Assembly: GCF_003143995.1 (NCBI RefSeq)
Contig: NZ_QFWG01000004.1
Location: 94,863 to 158,862, forward strand
DNA from: Pseudoglutamicibacter cumminsii
Lineage (GTDB): Bacteria; Actinomycetota; Actinomycetes; Actinomycetales; Micrococcaceae
DNA length: 64,000 bases
Reading direction: 5' to 3'
Made by a program: the position numbers and the translations under genes
Shown here: piece after piece, positions 43,133-51,434 of the stretch
Layout: every line of letters begins with the position of its first letter
How positions within the stretch are numbered: position 1 is the first letter of the stretch
Notes under the pieces: generated by a model
Told to the model about the DNA's origin: nothing
What the model saw: only the letters and a program-made list of their open reading frames with translations
Databases searched by the model: none

Positions 43133-44365
43133 CTATTCGTCCCAGTTGTAGTCCCAGCGGTCGCGGAGTACGCCGTTGGGGTCGCGGACCATGACTTGGT
43201 GGCCGTCGGTGTGGAGGCGGTGCATGGATTCGTGGATCATGCGCACGCTGATGCGGTCTGCGGAACCGACGCGGGAGACGTCGAGCACCACGGGTTCGTC
43301 GCTGACGGGGAGCGCGGCGAGGGTTCGCATGACGCGTTCCGCGGACGAGAAGCGTAGGGGGCCTTGGATTTCGACGTGGAGTTCGGGGCCGTCGCCTTGG
43401 TCGCGGCGGGCGACGGAGCGGACCGTGGATTCGCCGGTCGGTGGTAGCGACATGATGTGCAGGCCGAGGTCCTGGGAGAGCCGCGTGAACGCTTGGAGGC
43501 CGCGCACGGAGTTGCCGTAGCGGTCCAGCCGCGGCGAGAACGTCGCGAGTGAGGCCTGGCCTGGGAGGACGCCGACGATGCCGCCGGACACCCCGGATTT
43601 AGCGGGGATGCCGACGTCGGTCATCCAGTCGCCTGAGGCGTCGTACATTCCACAGGTGGACATCACGGACAGCACGCGTTGGGCGGTGTCTTCGCTGACG
43701 ACGCGTTCTTCGGTGACGGGGTTGATGCCGCCGTTGCCGAGCGTCATGCCCATCACGGCGAGGTCGTGCGGGGTGACTTTGAGGGAGCACACTTTCGTGT
43801 AGCCGTCGACGACGTCGTGGGGTGGGAGCGTGAAGTGCCCGGTGGATCGGACGAGGTAGGCGAGGGAGAGGTTGCGCCACGCGTTCGCCATCTCGGATTC
43901 GTAGACCGGCAGGTCCGGTTCGAGTTCGCGGCCGGCAAAGCGGGACATCCCGAGGCGCACGTTTTCGTAGCGTTCCTCGGGGGTCAGGCTGATCGGCCCG
44001 GTGAGCGCGTAGGTTGTGATCGCGCCGATGTTGATCATCGGGTTGCTGGGCTTGCCCGTTTTAGCGTCGACGGAGGCGGAGTTGAAGGCGTCACCGGAAG
44101 GTTCCACGCCTACGTGCTCTTCGACCCCATCGGGCCCCAGATGTTCGACGGCGAGCGCGTATGCGAACGGTTTAGCGGCGGACTGGAGCGAGAACTCGTG
44201 TTGGTAGTCGCCGACTTCGTAGACGGTGCCGTCGTCCATACACAACGCGATGCCGAACCTGTTGGGGTTCGCGTTGGCGAGTTCGGGGATGTAGCTGGCG
44301 ACTTCGCCGTCATCGACGCAGGACTCCATGATGTCCTGGAGATAATCCGGTACGGGTGTTCGCAT
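43133..44365 (-). CDS. glsA: Glutaminase with C-terminal STAS-like domain
   Basis: Serine-dependent glutaminase of the beta-lactamase-like fold, 410 residues. Residues about 1-305 form the glutaminase: FSLQSAAKPFAYALAVEHLG contains the catalytic Ser-x-x-Lys, PSNPMINIGAITTY follows, then SEMANAWRNLSLAYLV and AKSGVSGGIVGVLPGQ. Residues about 320-400 look like a STAS domain (GPLRFSSAERVMRTLAAL, PVVLDVSRVGSADR). Start ATG 44365 is at the normal family N-terminus; a far longer upstream frame is not homologous. It converts glutamine to glutamate and ammonia. The STAS-like extension may regulate or dimerise the enzyme. Confidence 0.93.
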   Translation of the reverse strand: MRTPVPDYLQDIMESCVDDGEVASYIPELANANPNRFGIALCMDDGTVYEVGDYQHEFSLQSAAKPFAYALAVEHLGPDGVEEHVGVEPSGDAFNSASVDAKTGKPSNPMINIGAITTYALTGPISLTPEERYENVRLGMSRFAGRELEPDLPVYESEMANAWRNLSLAYLVRSTGHFTLPPHDVVDGYTKVCSLKVTPHDLAVMGMTLGNGGINPVTEERVVSEDTAQRVLSVMSTCGMYDASGDWMTDVGIPAKSGVSGGIVGVLPGQASLATFSPRLDRYGNSVRGLQAFTRLSQDLGLHIMSLPPTGESTVRSVARRDQGDGPELHVEIQGPLRFSSAERVMRTLAALPVSDEPVVLDVSRVGSADRISVRMIHESMHRLHTDGHQVMVRDPNGVLRDRWDYNWDE

Positions 44366-44377
44366 GTTGTCTAAGCT

Positions 44378-44445
44378 AGCAGTTGTGCAGTGCCAGTGGT
44401 TGTGAAGTGTTAGTGGTTGTGCAGCGTTAGAGGATCTGCAGTGTT
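44378..44445. repeat. 17-base tandem repeat, four units, between glsA and the methyltransferase
   Basis: Units start at 44378, 44395, 44412 and 44429, of the type AGTGGTTGTGCAGTGTT; the middle two are the closest, the outer two carry more changes. It fills most of the divergent intergenic gap and may carry regulatory sites. Confidence 0.8.
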
Positions 44446-44470
44446 GAGTTCGGCGGCGAAGGGCGTGTAG

Positions 44471-45496
44471 GTGACGGAACAGGTTGATGGCGGTGCTTTG
44501 TGGGCGCCGGGGGATCCGGACACGATTGTGGTGGGGGATAACCTTGAGGTTTTGCGCCGGCTGCCTGATGAGAGTTTCCGTCTGATCTATGTCGACCCGC
44601 CGTTCAATACGGGGCGTAAACAGACGCGGCAGTCGTTGCGCACTAAGCGGGCCGGCGCTGATGAGGTGGGGGACCGTGTTGGTTTTGGTGGGCATTCGTA
44701 TGTGACGTTGCGTGGGGCGGCGTTGGCGTATGACGACGCGTTTGCGCAGTACTGGGATTTTTTGGGTCCGCGGCTCGCGGAGGCGTACCGGTTGTTGACC
44801 CCGGATGGGACGTTGTATGTGCACCTGGATTATCGGGAGGTGCATTACGCGAAGGTTTTGTTGGATGGCTTGTTTGGGCGTGAGGGGTTCCTGAACGAGA
44901 TCATCTGGGCGTATGACTATGGGGCTCGCACCACTAAGCGGTGGCCTGCTAAGCACGACAACATCCTGGTGTATGTGAAGGATCCGGCGCGGTATTGGTT
45001 TGATTCCGATGAGGTGGACCGTGAACCGTATATGGCGCCTGGGTTGGTGACTAAGGAGAAGCGGGAACGCGGGAAGCTGCCGACGGACGTGTGGTGGCAC
45101 ACGATCGTTTCTCCGATGGGTAAGGAGAAGACGGGGTATCCGACGCAGAAGCCGCTAGGTATTTTGAGGCGCATCGTGGCGGCGAGCTCCAAGCCGGGCG
45201 ATACGGTCCTGGATTTCTTTGGCGGCTCCGGAACCACGGGGGCGGCGGCGCGTGAGTTGGGCCGCAAGTTTTTGTTGATCGATCAGAATCCGGAAGCGAT
45301 CGAGGTTATGCGCAAGCGGTTTGCTGCAATGTCTGATGCCGATGTGGGGGCTAGTGACGATGAGGCCGCCGGTGACGAGGCCGACGCCGGCGAGGTGCGC
45401 ATCGTTGACGCCTCGGGGTTTGCTGTTGACTCCGGCCTTACTGATGCCTCTGGCGTCGCAGGTGAGCCGACCGAGAAGCCGACCGAGAAAGGGTGA
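44471..45496 (+). CDS. Solitary beta-class DNA methyltransferase (N6-adenine or N4-cytosine)
   Basis: A 341-residue amino-methyltransferase. Motif IV YVDPPFNTG comes first (near residue 42), then a target-recognition region, then motif I LDFFGGSGTTGAAA near residue 250, an order that defines the beta class. TGYPTQKPLGILRRIV is the conserved motif before motif I. The last 55 residues are acidic, low-complexity and probably disordered. No restriction endonuclease or specificity gene is adjacent, so it is either an orphan regulatory methylase or the remnant of a system. GTG 44471 lacks a clear ribosome binding site. Its stop overlaps the maleylacetate reductase start. Confidence 0.9.
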   Translation: MTEQVDGGALWAPGDPDTIVVGDNLEVLRRLPDESFRLIYVDPPFNTGRKQTRQSLRTKRAGADEVGDRVGFGGHSYVTLRGAALAYDDAFAQYWDFLGPRLAEAYRLLTPDGTLYVHLDYREVHYAKVLLDGLFGREGFLNEIIWAYDYGARTTKRWPAKHDNILVYVKDPARYWFDSDEVDREPYMAPGLVTKEKRERGKLPTDVWWHTIVSPMGKEKTGYPTQKPLGILRRIVAASSKPGDTVLDFFGGSGTTGAAARELGRKFLLIDQNPEAIEVMRKRFAAMSDADVGASDDEAAGDEADAGEVRIVDASGFAVDSGLTDASGVAGEPTEKPTEKG

Positions 45497-46662
45497 TGTT
45501 CGTGTTCACGCGTGAAACTGTGTTTTCTGATGCGACGTTGGGGCAGAAGGTCTGTTTCGGCGCGGGCGAGGCGGCGCGCTTTTTGCGTGAGGTTGTCGCG
45601 GAGCTGGGTGCTGAGCGCGTCATGGTGATCGCTTCGGGTTCGCAGCGTGAGGTCGCTTGCCGAATTGCGGCGGATGTCCCGGTGGCGGCGTGGCATGACG
45701 AAGTGCGGATGCATGTTCCGAAGGATGTTGCGGATAGGGCCCGCGATGTTGCGTCTGAGGTTGCCGCGGATGCTGTGGTGAGCGTGGGTGGTGGTTCCGC
45801 GACGGGGCTCGCCAAGGCGGTTGCGCTGAAACATAAGATCCCGGTGATCGCTGTGCCGACAACATTTTCAGGTTCTGAGGCGACCGCCATGTGGGGCGAG
45901 ACCAGCGAGGGACGCAAAGTCACGGGAGTGGATGAGGCGGTGCGTCCGTTCGCGGTGATCTATGACGCGAAGCTGTTAGCGGGCCTGCCCGTGGAGCTTG
46001 CGGTGAGTTCATGCTTGAACGCGGTGGCGCATTGTGTGGATTCCATGTGGGCGCCGCGAGCGAACCCGCTGAACCAAGCCATTGCGATCGAGGGGCTGCG
46101 CGCTCTTACGGAAAGCATCCCCCGCATCGTGAGCTCACGGGCCGGCCTCGGTGCCGATGCTGAGGCCGATACGGACGCCGGAGTACCTGATGTGGGGGCG
46201 TTGGGGCAGGCGCTGTATGGCGCGTACCTGGCGGGTGTTGCGTTCGCCTCGGCGGGGTCTGGTTTGCATCACAAGCTGTGCCACGTGATTGGTGGGGCGT
46301 TCGATACCCCGCACGCGTTGACGCACGCGACCGTGCTACCTTACGTGCTCGCGTTCAATGCGCCGGCGGTGCCGGACGTTGCGGCTAGGCTTGCGGGGGC
46401 GCTCGGCGGAGACGCCTCCGCGGATGACCCGGCCGCTGAGGCGGTGGACGCGTTGTTGCGGTTGTATGAGCGTGTTGACGCGCAGACCGGCTTAGCTGGG
46501 CAAGATGCGAACGGGCGGAGCTCGAACAAGCAGGGTTTCGATGCGGCCGGAGTGGATCGCGCAGTGGAGTTGGCTTGGGGCGCGATCCCGGAGGGGAATC
46601 CGCGTGAAGTCACGCAGGATTCCTTGCGAGGCTTGCTGTTGCGCGTAGCGGAGGGCGCCTGA
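45496..46662 (+). CDS. Maleylacetate reductase
   Basis: Reduces maleylacetate to 3-oxoadipate with NAD(P)H, the last step of hydroxyquinol or chlorocatechol degradation. At 388 residues it belongs to the iron-ADH-like fold: VVSVGGGSATGLAKAVALKH binds the nucleotide, and PVIAVPTTFSGSEATAMWG, NAVAHCVDSMWAP and GLHHKLCHVIGGAFDTPHA are family motifs. The ATG overlaps the methyltransferase stop by one base (TGATG). Its product is also the product of the nearby pca operon, linking the two. No hydroxyquinol dioxygenase is visible here. Confidence 0.9.
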   Translation: MFVFTRETVFSDATLGQKVCFGAGEAARFLREVVAELGAERVMVIASGSQREVACRIAADVPVAAWHDEVRMHVPKDVADRARDVASEVAADAVVSVGGGSATGLAKAVALKHKIPVIAVPTTFSGSEATAMWGETSEGRKVTGVDEAVRPFAVIYDAKLLAGLPVELAVSSCLNAVAHCVDSMWAPRANPLNQAIAIEGLRALTESIPRIVSSRAGLGADAEADTDAGVPDVGALGQALYGAYLAGVAFASAGSGLHHKLCHVIGGAFDTPHALTHATVLPYVLAFNAPAVPDVAARLAGALGGDASADDPAAEAVDALLRLYERVDAQTGLAGQDANGRSSNKQGFDAAGVDRAVELAWGAIPEGNPREVTQDSLRGLLLRVAEGA

Positions 46663-46663
46663 C

Positions 46664-47194
46664 ATGGGGCCTGCAGAGAATTTTCACTTCGATGCCGCCG
46701 AGCTGTCCAGCGGAGGCGTCGTGCTGCGTCACTTCCGCGAAGACGATGCAGACGACCTCTTAGCCACCTGCCAGGACGCTGCGGTGCTCGAGTGGACGCA
46801 GGTGCCCTTGAGCTATACGCGTGACATGGCGCTTGAATGGTGCAACCAAGCGCCGGGCACGCGATGGGTCATCACCGTCCGCGACGGCCCAGAAAGTGGC
46901 CGGTTCATGGGGCAGATCGAGCTACGAGTCCACAACGAGCACTACGTTTCCGTCGGCTACATGACAGCCCCCTGGGCGCGCGGGCGCGGCCTCATGACGG
47001 AGGCAGTCCGTCTGCTGACGGAGTGGGCCCTGGAACGCGGAGCGGCCCGGGTTGAACTGTGTGTTCACCCGGACAACGCGGCGTCCCGCAGGGTCGCAGA
47101 GAAAGCCGGCTACACGAATGAGGGCGTCCGCCGCAACGGAGAGGTCCTGCGCGGTGAGGTCCGCGACCTCGTGGTGTATTCCGCGATCCCGTAA
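46664..47194 (+). CDS. GNAT-family N-acetyltransferase (RimJ/RimL-like)
   Basis: A 176-residue acyl-CoA N-acyltransferase. VVLRHFREDDADDLLATCQD is the RimJ/RimL-type start, SVGYMTAPWARGRGLMTEAVRLLTEW in pieces holds the acetyl-CoA pyrophosphate-binding R/GxGxxT-like loop, and VELCVHPDNAASRRVAEKAGY is motif B. Substrate unknown: protein N-termini or small amines. It starts one base after the maleylacetate reductase stop and ends at a strong hairpin. Confidence 0.9.
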   Translation: MGPAENFHFDAAELSSGGVVLRHFREDDADDLLATCQDAAVLEWTQVPLSYTRDMALEWCNQAPGTRWVITVRDGPESGRFMGQIELRVHNEHYVSVGYMTAPWARGRGLMTEAVRLLTEWALERGAARVELCVHPDNAASRRVAEKAGYTNEGVRRNGEVLRGEVRDLVVYSAIP

Positions 47195-47199
47195 GAGCA

Positions 47200-47231
47200 C
47201 ACGGCCGCGAGTCGGTTGACTCGCGGCCGTG
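47200..47231. terminator. Bidirectional terminator between GNAT gene and pcaL
   Basis: Perfect 14-pair stem CACGGCCGCGAGTC / GACTCGCGGCCGTG with a GGTT loop between the convergent gene ends. Confidence 0.88.
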
Positions 47232-47282
47232 GACGCGCCTCTCTGGCGGTTTACTGTTCTATGACCGACTGTTCTGTGTGGC

Positions 47283-48500
47283 TTACTGTTCGGCGTCGTA
47301 CTCGGCGAGCGCTTCCTTCACGGTCTTGAATGCGACGTTCGCGGCCGGAACCGAGCAGTAGATCGCGGTCTGCAGCAGGATCTCCTTGATCTCCTCCACG
47401 GTGACCCCGTTGCGGCGGGCGGCCTTGACGTGCATCGCGAGCTCTTCCCAGTAACCGCCTGCGACCATCGCGGTCAGCGTCACTGCTGAACGCATCCGCC
47501 GATCCAGCCCAGGGCGAGTCCAGATGGTGCCCCACGCGTACTTGCTGATGAGGTCCTGGAAGTCCTCGCTGAACTCGTCCTTGTTCGCGTTCGCGCGGTC
47601 CACGTGCGCATCCGAAAGCACTTCGCGGCGCACCTTCATGCCGTTATCGAAAACTTCCTGCAACGTAGCCGCACCATTCTGTGCCGCGCCGTCCTTCGAC
47701 GCGCCGCCACCGTTAGCAGCACCGAGGAAGTGGTCCCGCAAAGCTGCCGCGGTTTCTTCTGGCTTCTCGAGCGGCGCCTGGTGTGCCGCGTCGTCAATGA
47801 TGATGCCAACACCGTTCGGGACGTTCTTGGCGATGAAATCGATGTCCTCCGGCGGGCAGACCGGGTCAGCTGCGCCGCCCATCGCCACGACAGGGATGCT
47901 GATCTCACCCAGGCGGTCACGCACGTCGTAGCCGGCGAGGCCGTTGCAGACGTGCGCGTAGGCGAAGCGGTCAGCGTTCTGCAGCGTGTGCAGCAGGTTG
48001 GTGGTGCGTTCCGGGTGCTTCTCGATGAAGCCCGGCGCGAACCAGCGTTCAGCGGAACCGGTCACCATCGTCGGGGTGCCGGCCTTCGCAACCAGCTCGC
48101 CGCGTTCCTTCCAAGCCTCCGGGGTTCCGAGCTTAGCGGCCGAGCAGATCGGCGCCACCGCGGCGAACTTGTCCCCGTGCTTGAGCGCGAGCTCGAGCGC
48201 AACCGCACCCGAAACCGAAACACCAGCGAAGAACACCTGACGGCCAGCGGCGGCCTGTTCGGCGATGATCGCTGCCGCGGAATCACCGAGCTCCTCGAGG
48301 GTGAACTCCTCCGTCGAGGCCGGGGACCGGCCGTGGCCTGGAAGGTCGTAGCCGATCACTTCGAAATCGGCCGCGAGCTCGTTGGCGCACAGCGTCCACA
48401 GCGCCTCAACGCCCGTACCTAGTCCGGGGCCGACGAGCAGCAGTGGCTTGGTCTGATCCGCTTCAGTGAGCTGAACGGCAACGATGTTTGGTGCGGTCAT
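47283..48500 (-). CDS. pcaL: Fused 3-oxoadipate enol-lactonase / 4-carboxymuconolactone decarboxylase
   Basis: Bifunctional PcaL, 405 residues. Residues about 1-260 are an alpha/beta hydrolase (PcaD): nucleophile elbow FAGVSVSGAVALELAL, the acid in AADPVCP, His in DDAAHQAPLE. Residues about 285-405 are carboxymuconolactone decarboxylase (PcaC): RREVLSDAHVDRAN, YAWGTIWTRPGLDRRMRSAVTL, ARRNGVTVEEIKEILLQTAIYCSVPAANVAF in pieces. Together they convert 4-carboxymuconolactone to 3-oxoadipate. The fusion is typical of Actinobacteria. Last gene of the pob-pca operon; its ATG overlaps pcaB by four bases. Confidence 0.96.
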   Translation of the reverse strand: MTAPNIVAVQLTEADQTKPLLLVGPGLGTGVEALWTLCANELAADFEVIGYDLPGHGRSPASTEEFTLEELGDSAAAIIAEQAAAGRQVFFAGVSVSGAVALELALKHGDKFAAVAPICSAAKLGTPEAWKERGELVAKAGTPTMVTGSAERWFAPGFIEKHPERTTNLLHTLQNADRFAYAHVCNGLAGYDVRDRLGEISIPVVAMGGAADPVCPPEDIDFIAKNVPNGVGIIIDDAAHQAPLEKPEETAAALRDHFLGAANGGGASKDGAAQNGAATLQEVFDNGMKVRREVLSDAHVDRANANKDEFSEDFQDLISKYAWGTIWTRPGLDRRMRSAVTLTAMVAGGYWEELAMHVKAARRNGVTVEEIKEILLQTAIYCSVPAANVAFKTVKEALAEYDAEQ

Positions 48501-49924
48501 GAATGACTCCAGTCAGTGTAGGTGGAGATGATGTGGTCAACGAGCTTGGTGGCGTCCCCGGTGTAGGCGGTGGGGTCCAGCAAGTCGTTCAAATCTGTTT
48601 CGGTGACGACGTCCCGCGGCAGTTCCGCCAGCAAGAGCGGCTTGAGCGGGGTTCCTTCTGAAAGTGCGCGAGAGATCAGCCCCTGCAGCTGCTTCTTGCC
48701 TTGCCCTGCATCGGCATGCCCGGTTTCTTCAAGCTGCGGCGCAAGATGCGCGACCATGCGTTCGGTGGCCAGCAGCTCACCGTGGCGGGCGAGGTTTTCG
48801 GCCATGCGGTCAGGGAACACGCGCAAGCCGGAGACCAGCTCGTGGGTCTTTTCAGCGGCCGCGCCACTTGTGCGGACCAGCCCACGCAGGGCCTCCCATT
48901 CGGTGTGCCAGCCGCCATCGGCGCGCTCCTCAACGTTGGCGGAGGCACCCGTGTAGACCTGCGCGAGCAGCTGCGGTGCGGTCAGCGCGGCGTTCTTGAT
49001 GAGCACGGACAGCACCGGGTTTTGCTTGTGCGGCATAGCGGACGAAACCCCACGGCCTGCCGCGAGCGGTTCTCCGAGTTCGCCGTTTTCGCTACGCGCG
49101 CTGATGAGGACGTCATTGGCGATTTTGCCGCACGCCGCCGCGAGCTGCGCGAAAGAGTTCGCCTGCACCAGGACCGGGATGCGGTTGGCTTGCCACGGCG
49201 CAGGGTTCTGGAGGCCCAGCTGGTCCGCGAGGTTGGCGATCAGTTCGTCAGCGGTGACGGTGCTGTTGGTGGCAGCGGCGCCGGAACGTCCAGCGCGGGT
49301 CAGGAAGTCTTGGAGTGAGGCACGGGTGCCTGCCGCGCCGCCCCACTGCAGCGCGGTCTGCGCGAGGGTTTCTTGGAGATGCTGGCCGGACTGCGCGAGG
49401 GCTTGGAGCCAGTGGCTGACCCGCCAACCGAACGTCGCCGGAAGCGAATGCTGGGTCAGCGAGCGCGCGACCATAGGGGTGTCCCGGTGTTCGCGGGCCA
49501 GGTTCTCCAAAGCGACCACGGCCTGCTTCGCCGTGGCCAGGGTCTGTGCGCCAGCGCGACTGATGAGCAGCATCATGGCGGTGTCCATGATGTCTTGGCT
49601 CGTCGCGCCAATGTGGATGCTCGATGCGGCGGCTGGGTCAGTTTCCGCGACCTTAGCGCGGTAGGCGTTCAGTAACGGGATCAGCGGATTGCCGCCGCCC
49701 ACACCGGCGTCGGCAATCGCATCGAGATCATAGGCGTCAGCATCAGCGGCCGCGTTGATCGGGGCGAGATGCTCGCCCGGAATGAGTCCCGCATCGGCGA
49801 GCACTACAGACCAAGCCCGCTCCACATCGAGCAGTGCCTGGATGAACGCGTGATCGCTAGTGAGCGCGGCCGTCTGACTCCCCGCCCACGCGGGGCTGAG
49901 GACTCCATAGTCAGCATTCGGCAC
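48497..49924 (-). CDS. pcaB: 3-carboxy-cis,cis-muconate cycloisomerase
   Basis: Fumarase/aspartase-superfamily enzyme of 475 residues that cyclises 3-carboxymuconate to 4-carboxymuconolactone. Signature SSAMPHKQNPVLS lies near residue 275; HIGATSQDIMDTAMML, SLTQHSLPATFGWR and GGAAGTRASLQDF support it. GTG 49924 has AGGAG eight bases upstream; ATG 49930 and GTG 49933 are alternatives. It is 18 bases after pcaG and overlaps pcaL. Confidence 0.95.
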   Translation of the reverse strand: MPNADYGVLSPAWAGSQTAALTSDHAFIQALLDVERAWSVVLADAGLIPGEHLAPINAAADADAYDLDAIADAGVGGGNPLIPLLNAYRAKVAETDPAAASSIHIGATSQDIMDTAMMLLISRAGAQTLATAKQAVVALENLAREHRDTPMVARSLTQHSLPATFGWRVSHWLQALAQSGQHLQETLAQTALQWGGAAGTRASLQDFLTRAGRSGAAATNSTVTADELIANLADQLGLQNPAPWQANRIPVLVQANSFAQLAAACGKIANDVLISARSENGELGEPLAAGRGVSSAMPHKQNPVLSVLIKNAALTAPQLLAQVYTGASANVEERADGGWHTEWEALRGLVRTSGAAAEKTHELVSGLRVFPDRMAENLARHGELLATERMVAHLAPQLEETGHADAGQGKKQLQGLISRALSEGTPLKPLLLAELPRDVVTETDLNDLLDPTAYTGDATKLVDHIISTYTDWSHS

Positions 49925-49942
49925 GCGCATCACTCCTAGCTT

Positions 49943-50545
49943 TTAGTTGTCAGGGTAGTCGATCCCAGGGAACTGGAAGAACACCGTTTCATTCTCGCCC
50001 TGCAAGTGGATGTCGAAGTGCAGGGAGCCGTCCTCGCCGCGGGTAGCGATGAGGGTCTTGCGACGATCCTCATCCAGCGACTGCAGCACGGGATCGTTCG
50101 CAAGCGCTTCCTCGTCATCCGGGAGGTAGATGCGGGTGTGCAGCTTGTTCAGCAGGCCGCGGGCGAACACGACTACCGCGATGAACGCCGCCTTGCCTTC
50201 TTCGGTAGGGCCAGGGTTCACGGTTGAGAACGTGTAGGTTCCGACGTTATCGACGATGCCGCGACCAAAACCCGTGAACGTGAAGCCGTCGCGCACCAGC
50301 GAGCCGTCGTTCTGCACGATGTTGCCGTTCTCATCGGCCTGCCAGATCTCCAGCATCGCGTCCGGGATCGGCTCGCCCGCGCCGTCGTACACCGTGCCCG
50401 TCAGCCGCACAGCCTTAGCGTGGCCCGGTGGAACAAGGTTCTGGCCGTCCCACCACGGCAAGTGGACCTGCTCGTGAGGGTGGGCGTAACCGAAGAACGG
50501 GCCGATCGTCTGGCCAGGGGTAGGTACAAGCTTCTCTTTAGGCAT
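49943..50545 (-). CDS. pcaG: Protocatechuate 3,4-dioxygenase alpha subunit
   Basis: Non-catalytic alpha chain of the intradiol dioxygenase, 200 residues: TPGQTIGPFFGYAHPHEQ at the start, VYDGAGEPIPDAMLEIWQADENG, GRGIVDNVGTYTFSTVNPG and ARGLLNKLHTRIYLPDD. As usual for the alpha chain, the full set of iron ligands is not present. It overlaps pcaH by eight bases, ensuring equal synthesis of the two chains. Confidence 0.95.
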   Translation of the reverse strand: MPKEKLVPTPGQTIGPFFGYAHPHEQVHLPWWDGQNLVPPGHAKAVRLTGTVYDGAGEPIPDAMLEIWQADENGNIVQNDGSLVRDGFTFTGFGRGIVDNVGTYTFSTVNPGPTEEGKAAFIAVVVFARGLLNKLHTRIYLPDDEEALANDPVLQSLDEDRRKTLIATRGEDGSLHFDIHLQGENETVFFQFPGIDYPDN

Positions 50546-51350
50546 GGTCTTCTCCGTCCTCCATCCAGGTCCGGTTGGAACCCGTAAGGATGATGTCCCA
50601 TTGGTATCCGGTGTTCCATTCGTGGCTGGTCACGGAGTGGTCGTAGTTAGCGACGAGGCGGTCGCGCGCCTTCTGGTCAGTGATCGCCTGGTAGATCGGG
50701 TCCAGCGAGAACAGCGGATCGCCCGGGAAGTACATCTGGGTGATCATGCGCTGCGTGAAGTCCGTACCGAACAGCGAGAAGTGCACGTGCGCTGGGCGCC
50801 ACGCGTTGTGGTGGTTCTTCCACGGGTACGGTGCCGGCTTGATGGTCGTGAACTCGTAGGAGCCGTCCTGGCCGGTGATGGCGCGGCCGATGCCGGTGAA
50901 GTTAGGGTCGATCGGCGCCGGATGCTGGTCGCGCTTGTGCACGTAGCGGCCGGCGGCGTTAGCCTGCCAGATTTCGATGAGCTGGCCACGCACCGGGCGG
51001 CCGTCACCATCGAGGACCTTGCCGCGGATCTTGATGCGCTCACCGATAGGTTCACCGTTGCCTTGGATGGTGAGGTCGGCTTCGAGCGGGTGCACGTCGC
51101 GGTGGCCGAACGCCGGGGACCACAGTTCGATGGTTTCCGGGTCGGCGTGGTGCATGTTCTTGGTTGGGTGGCGCAGCAGTGAGGACCGGTACGGCGGGAA
51201 GTTCACGCGTGGCTGCGTTTCTTCCTTGCTCGGGTCCGCCTTCTTGGCGGCCTCGTATTCTGCGTGGATGTCTGCCATCTCTTGGCTGATCTGCTCTTGC
51301 GAGTCGCCGGAGGCCAGCGGGTCAAGCACAGGCAACTTCTCGTCTGCCAT
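50538..51350 (-). CDS. pcaH: Protocatechuate 3,4-dioxygenase beta subunit
   Basis: Catalytic beta chain, 270 residues, that cleaves protocatechuate between its hydroxyls to give 3-carboxy-cis,cis-muconate. RGQLIEIWQANAAGRYVHKRDQ carries the first Tyr, and the NHHNAWRPAHVHFSLFG segment carries further iron ligands (Tyr upstream in PAPYPW, His-x-His). KGKVLDGDGRPV-like and MITQMYFPGDPLF are family motifs. AAGGAGC precedes the ATG. It lies 84 bases after pobA in the operon. Confidence 0.95.
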   Translation of the reverse strand: MADEKLPVLDPLASGDSQEQISQEMADIHAEYEAAKKADPSKEETQPRVNFPPYRSSLLRHPTKNMHHADPETIELWSPAFGHRDVHPLEADLTIQGNGEPIGERIKIRGKVLDGDGRPVRGQLIEIWQANAAGRYVHKRDQHPAPIDPNFTGIGRAITGQDGSYEFTTIKPAPYPWKNHHNAWRPAHVHFSLFGTDFTQRMITQMYFPGDPLFSLDPIYQAITDQKARDRLVANYDHSVTSHEWNTGYQWDIILTGSNRTWMEDGEDHA

Positions 51351-51434
51351 GATTTGCTCCTTGTCGTCTGTGGTCTGCTTCGGTGGCGCTGAGTGGCTGA
51401 GCCCGACGGGGTGGTCGGCTTCGGCGCCCGCGGG

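Noticed and set aside
44366..45100. N-terminal extension of glutaminase to 655 residues
   Set aside because: The extra frame runs antisense through the methyltransferase gene and has no homology; ATG 44365 matches the family start.
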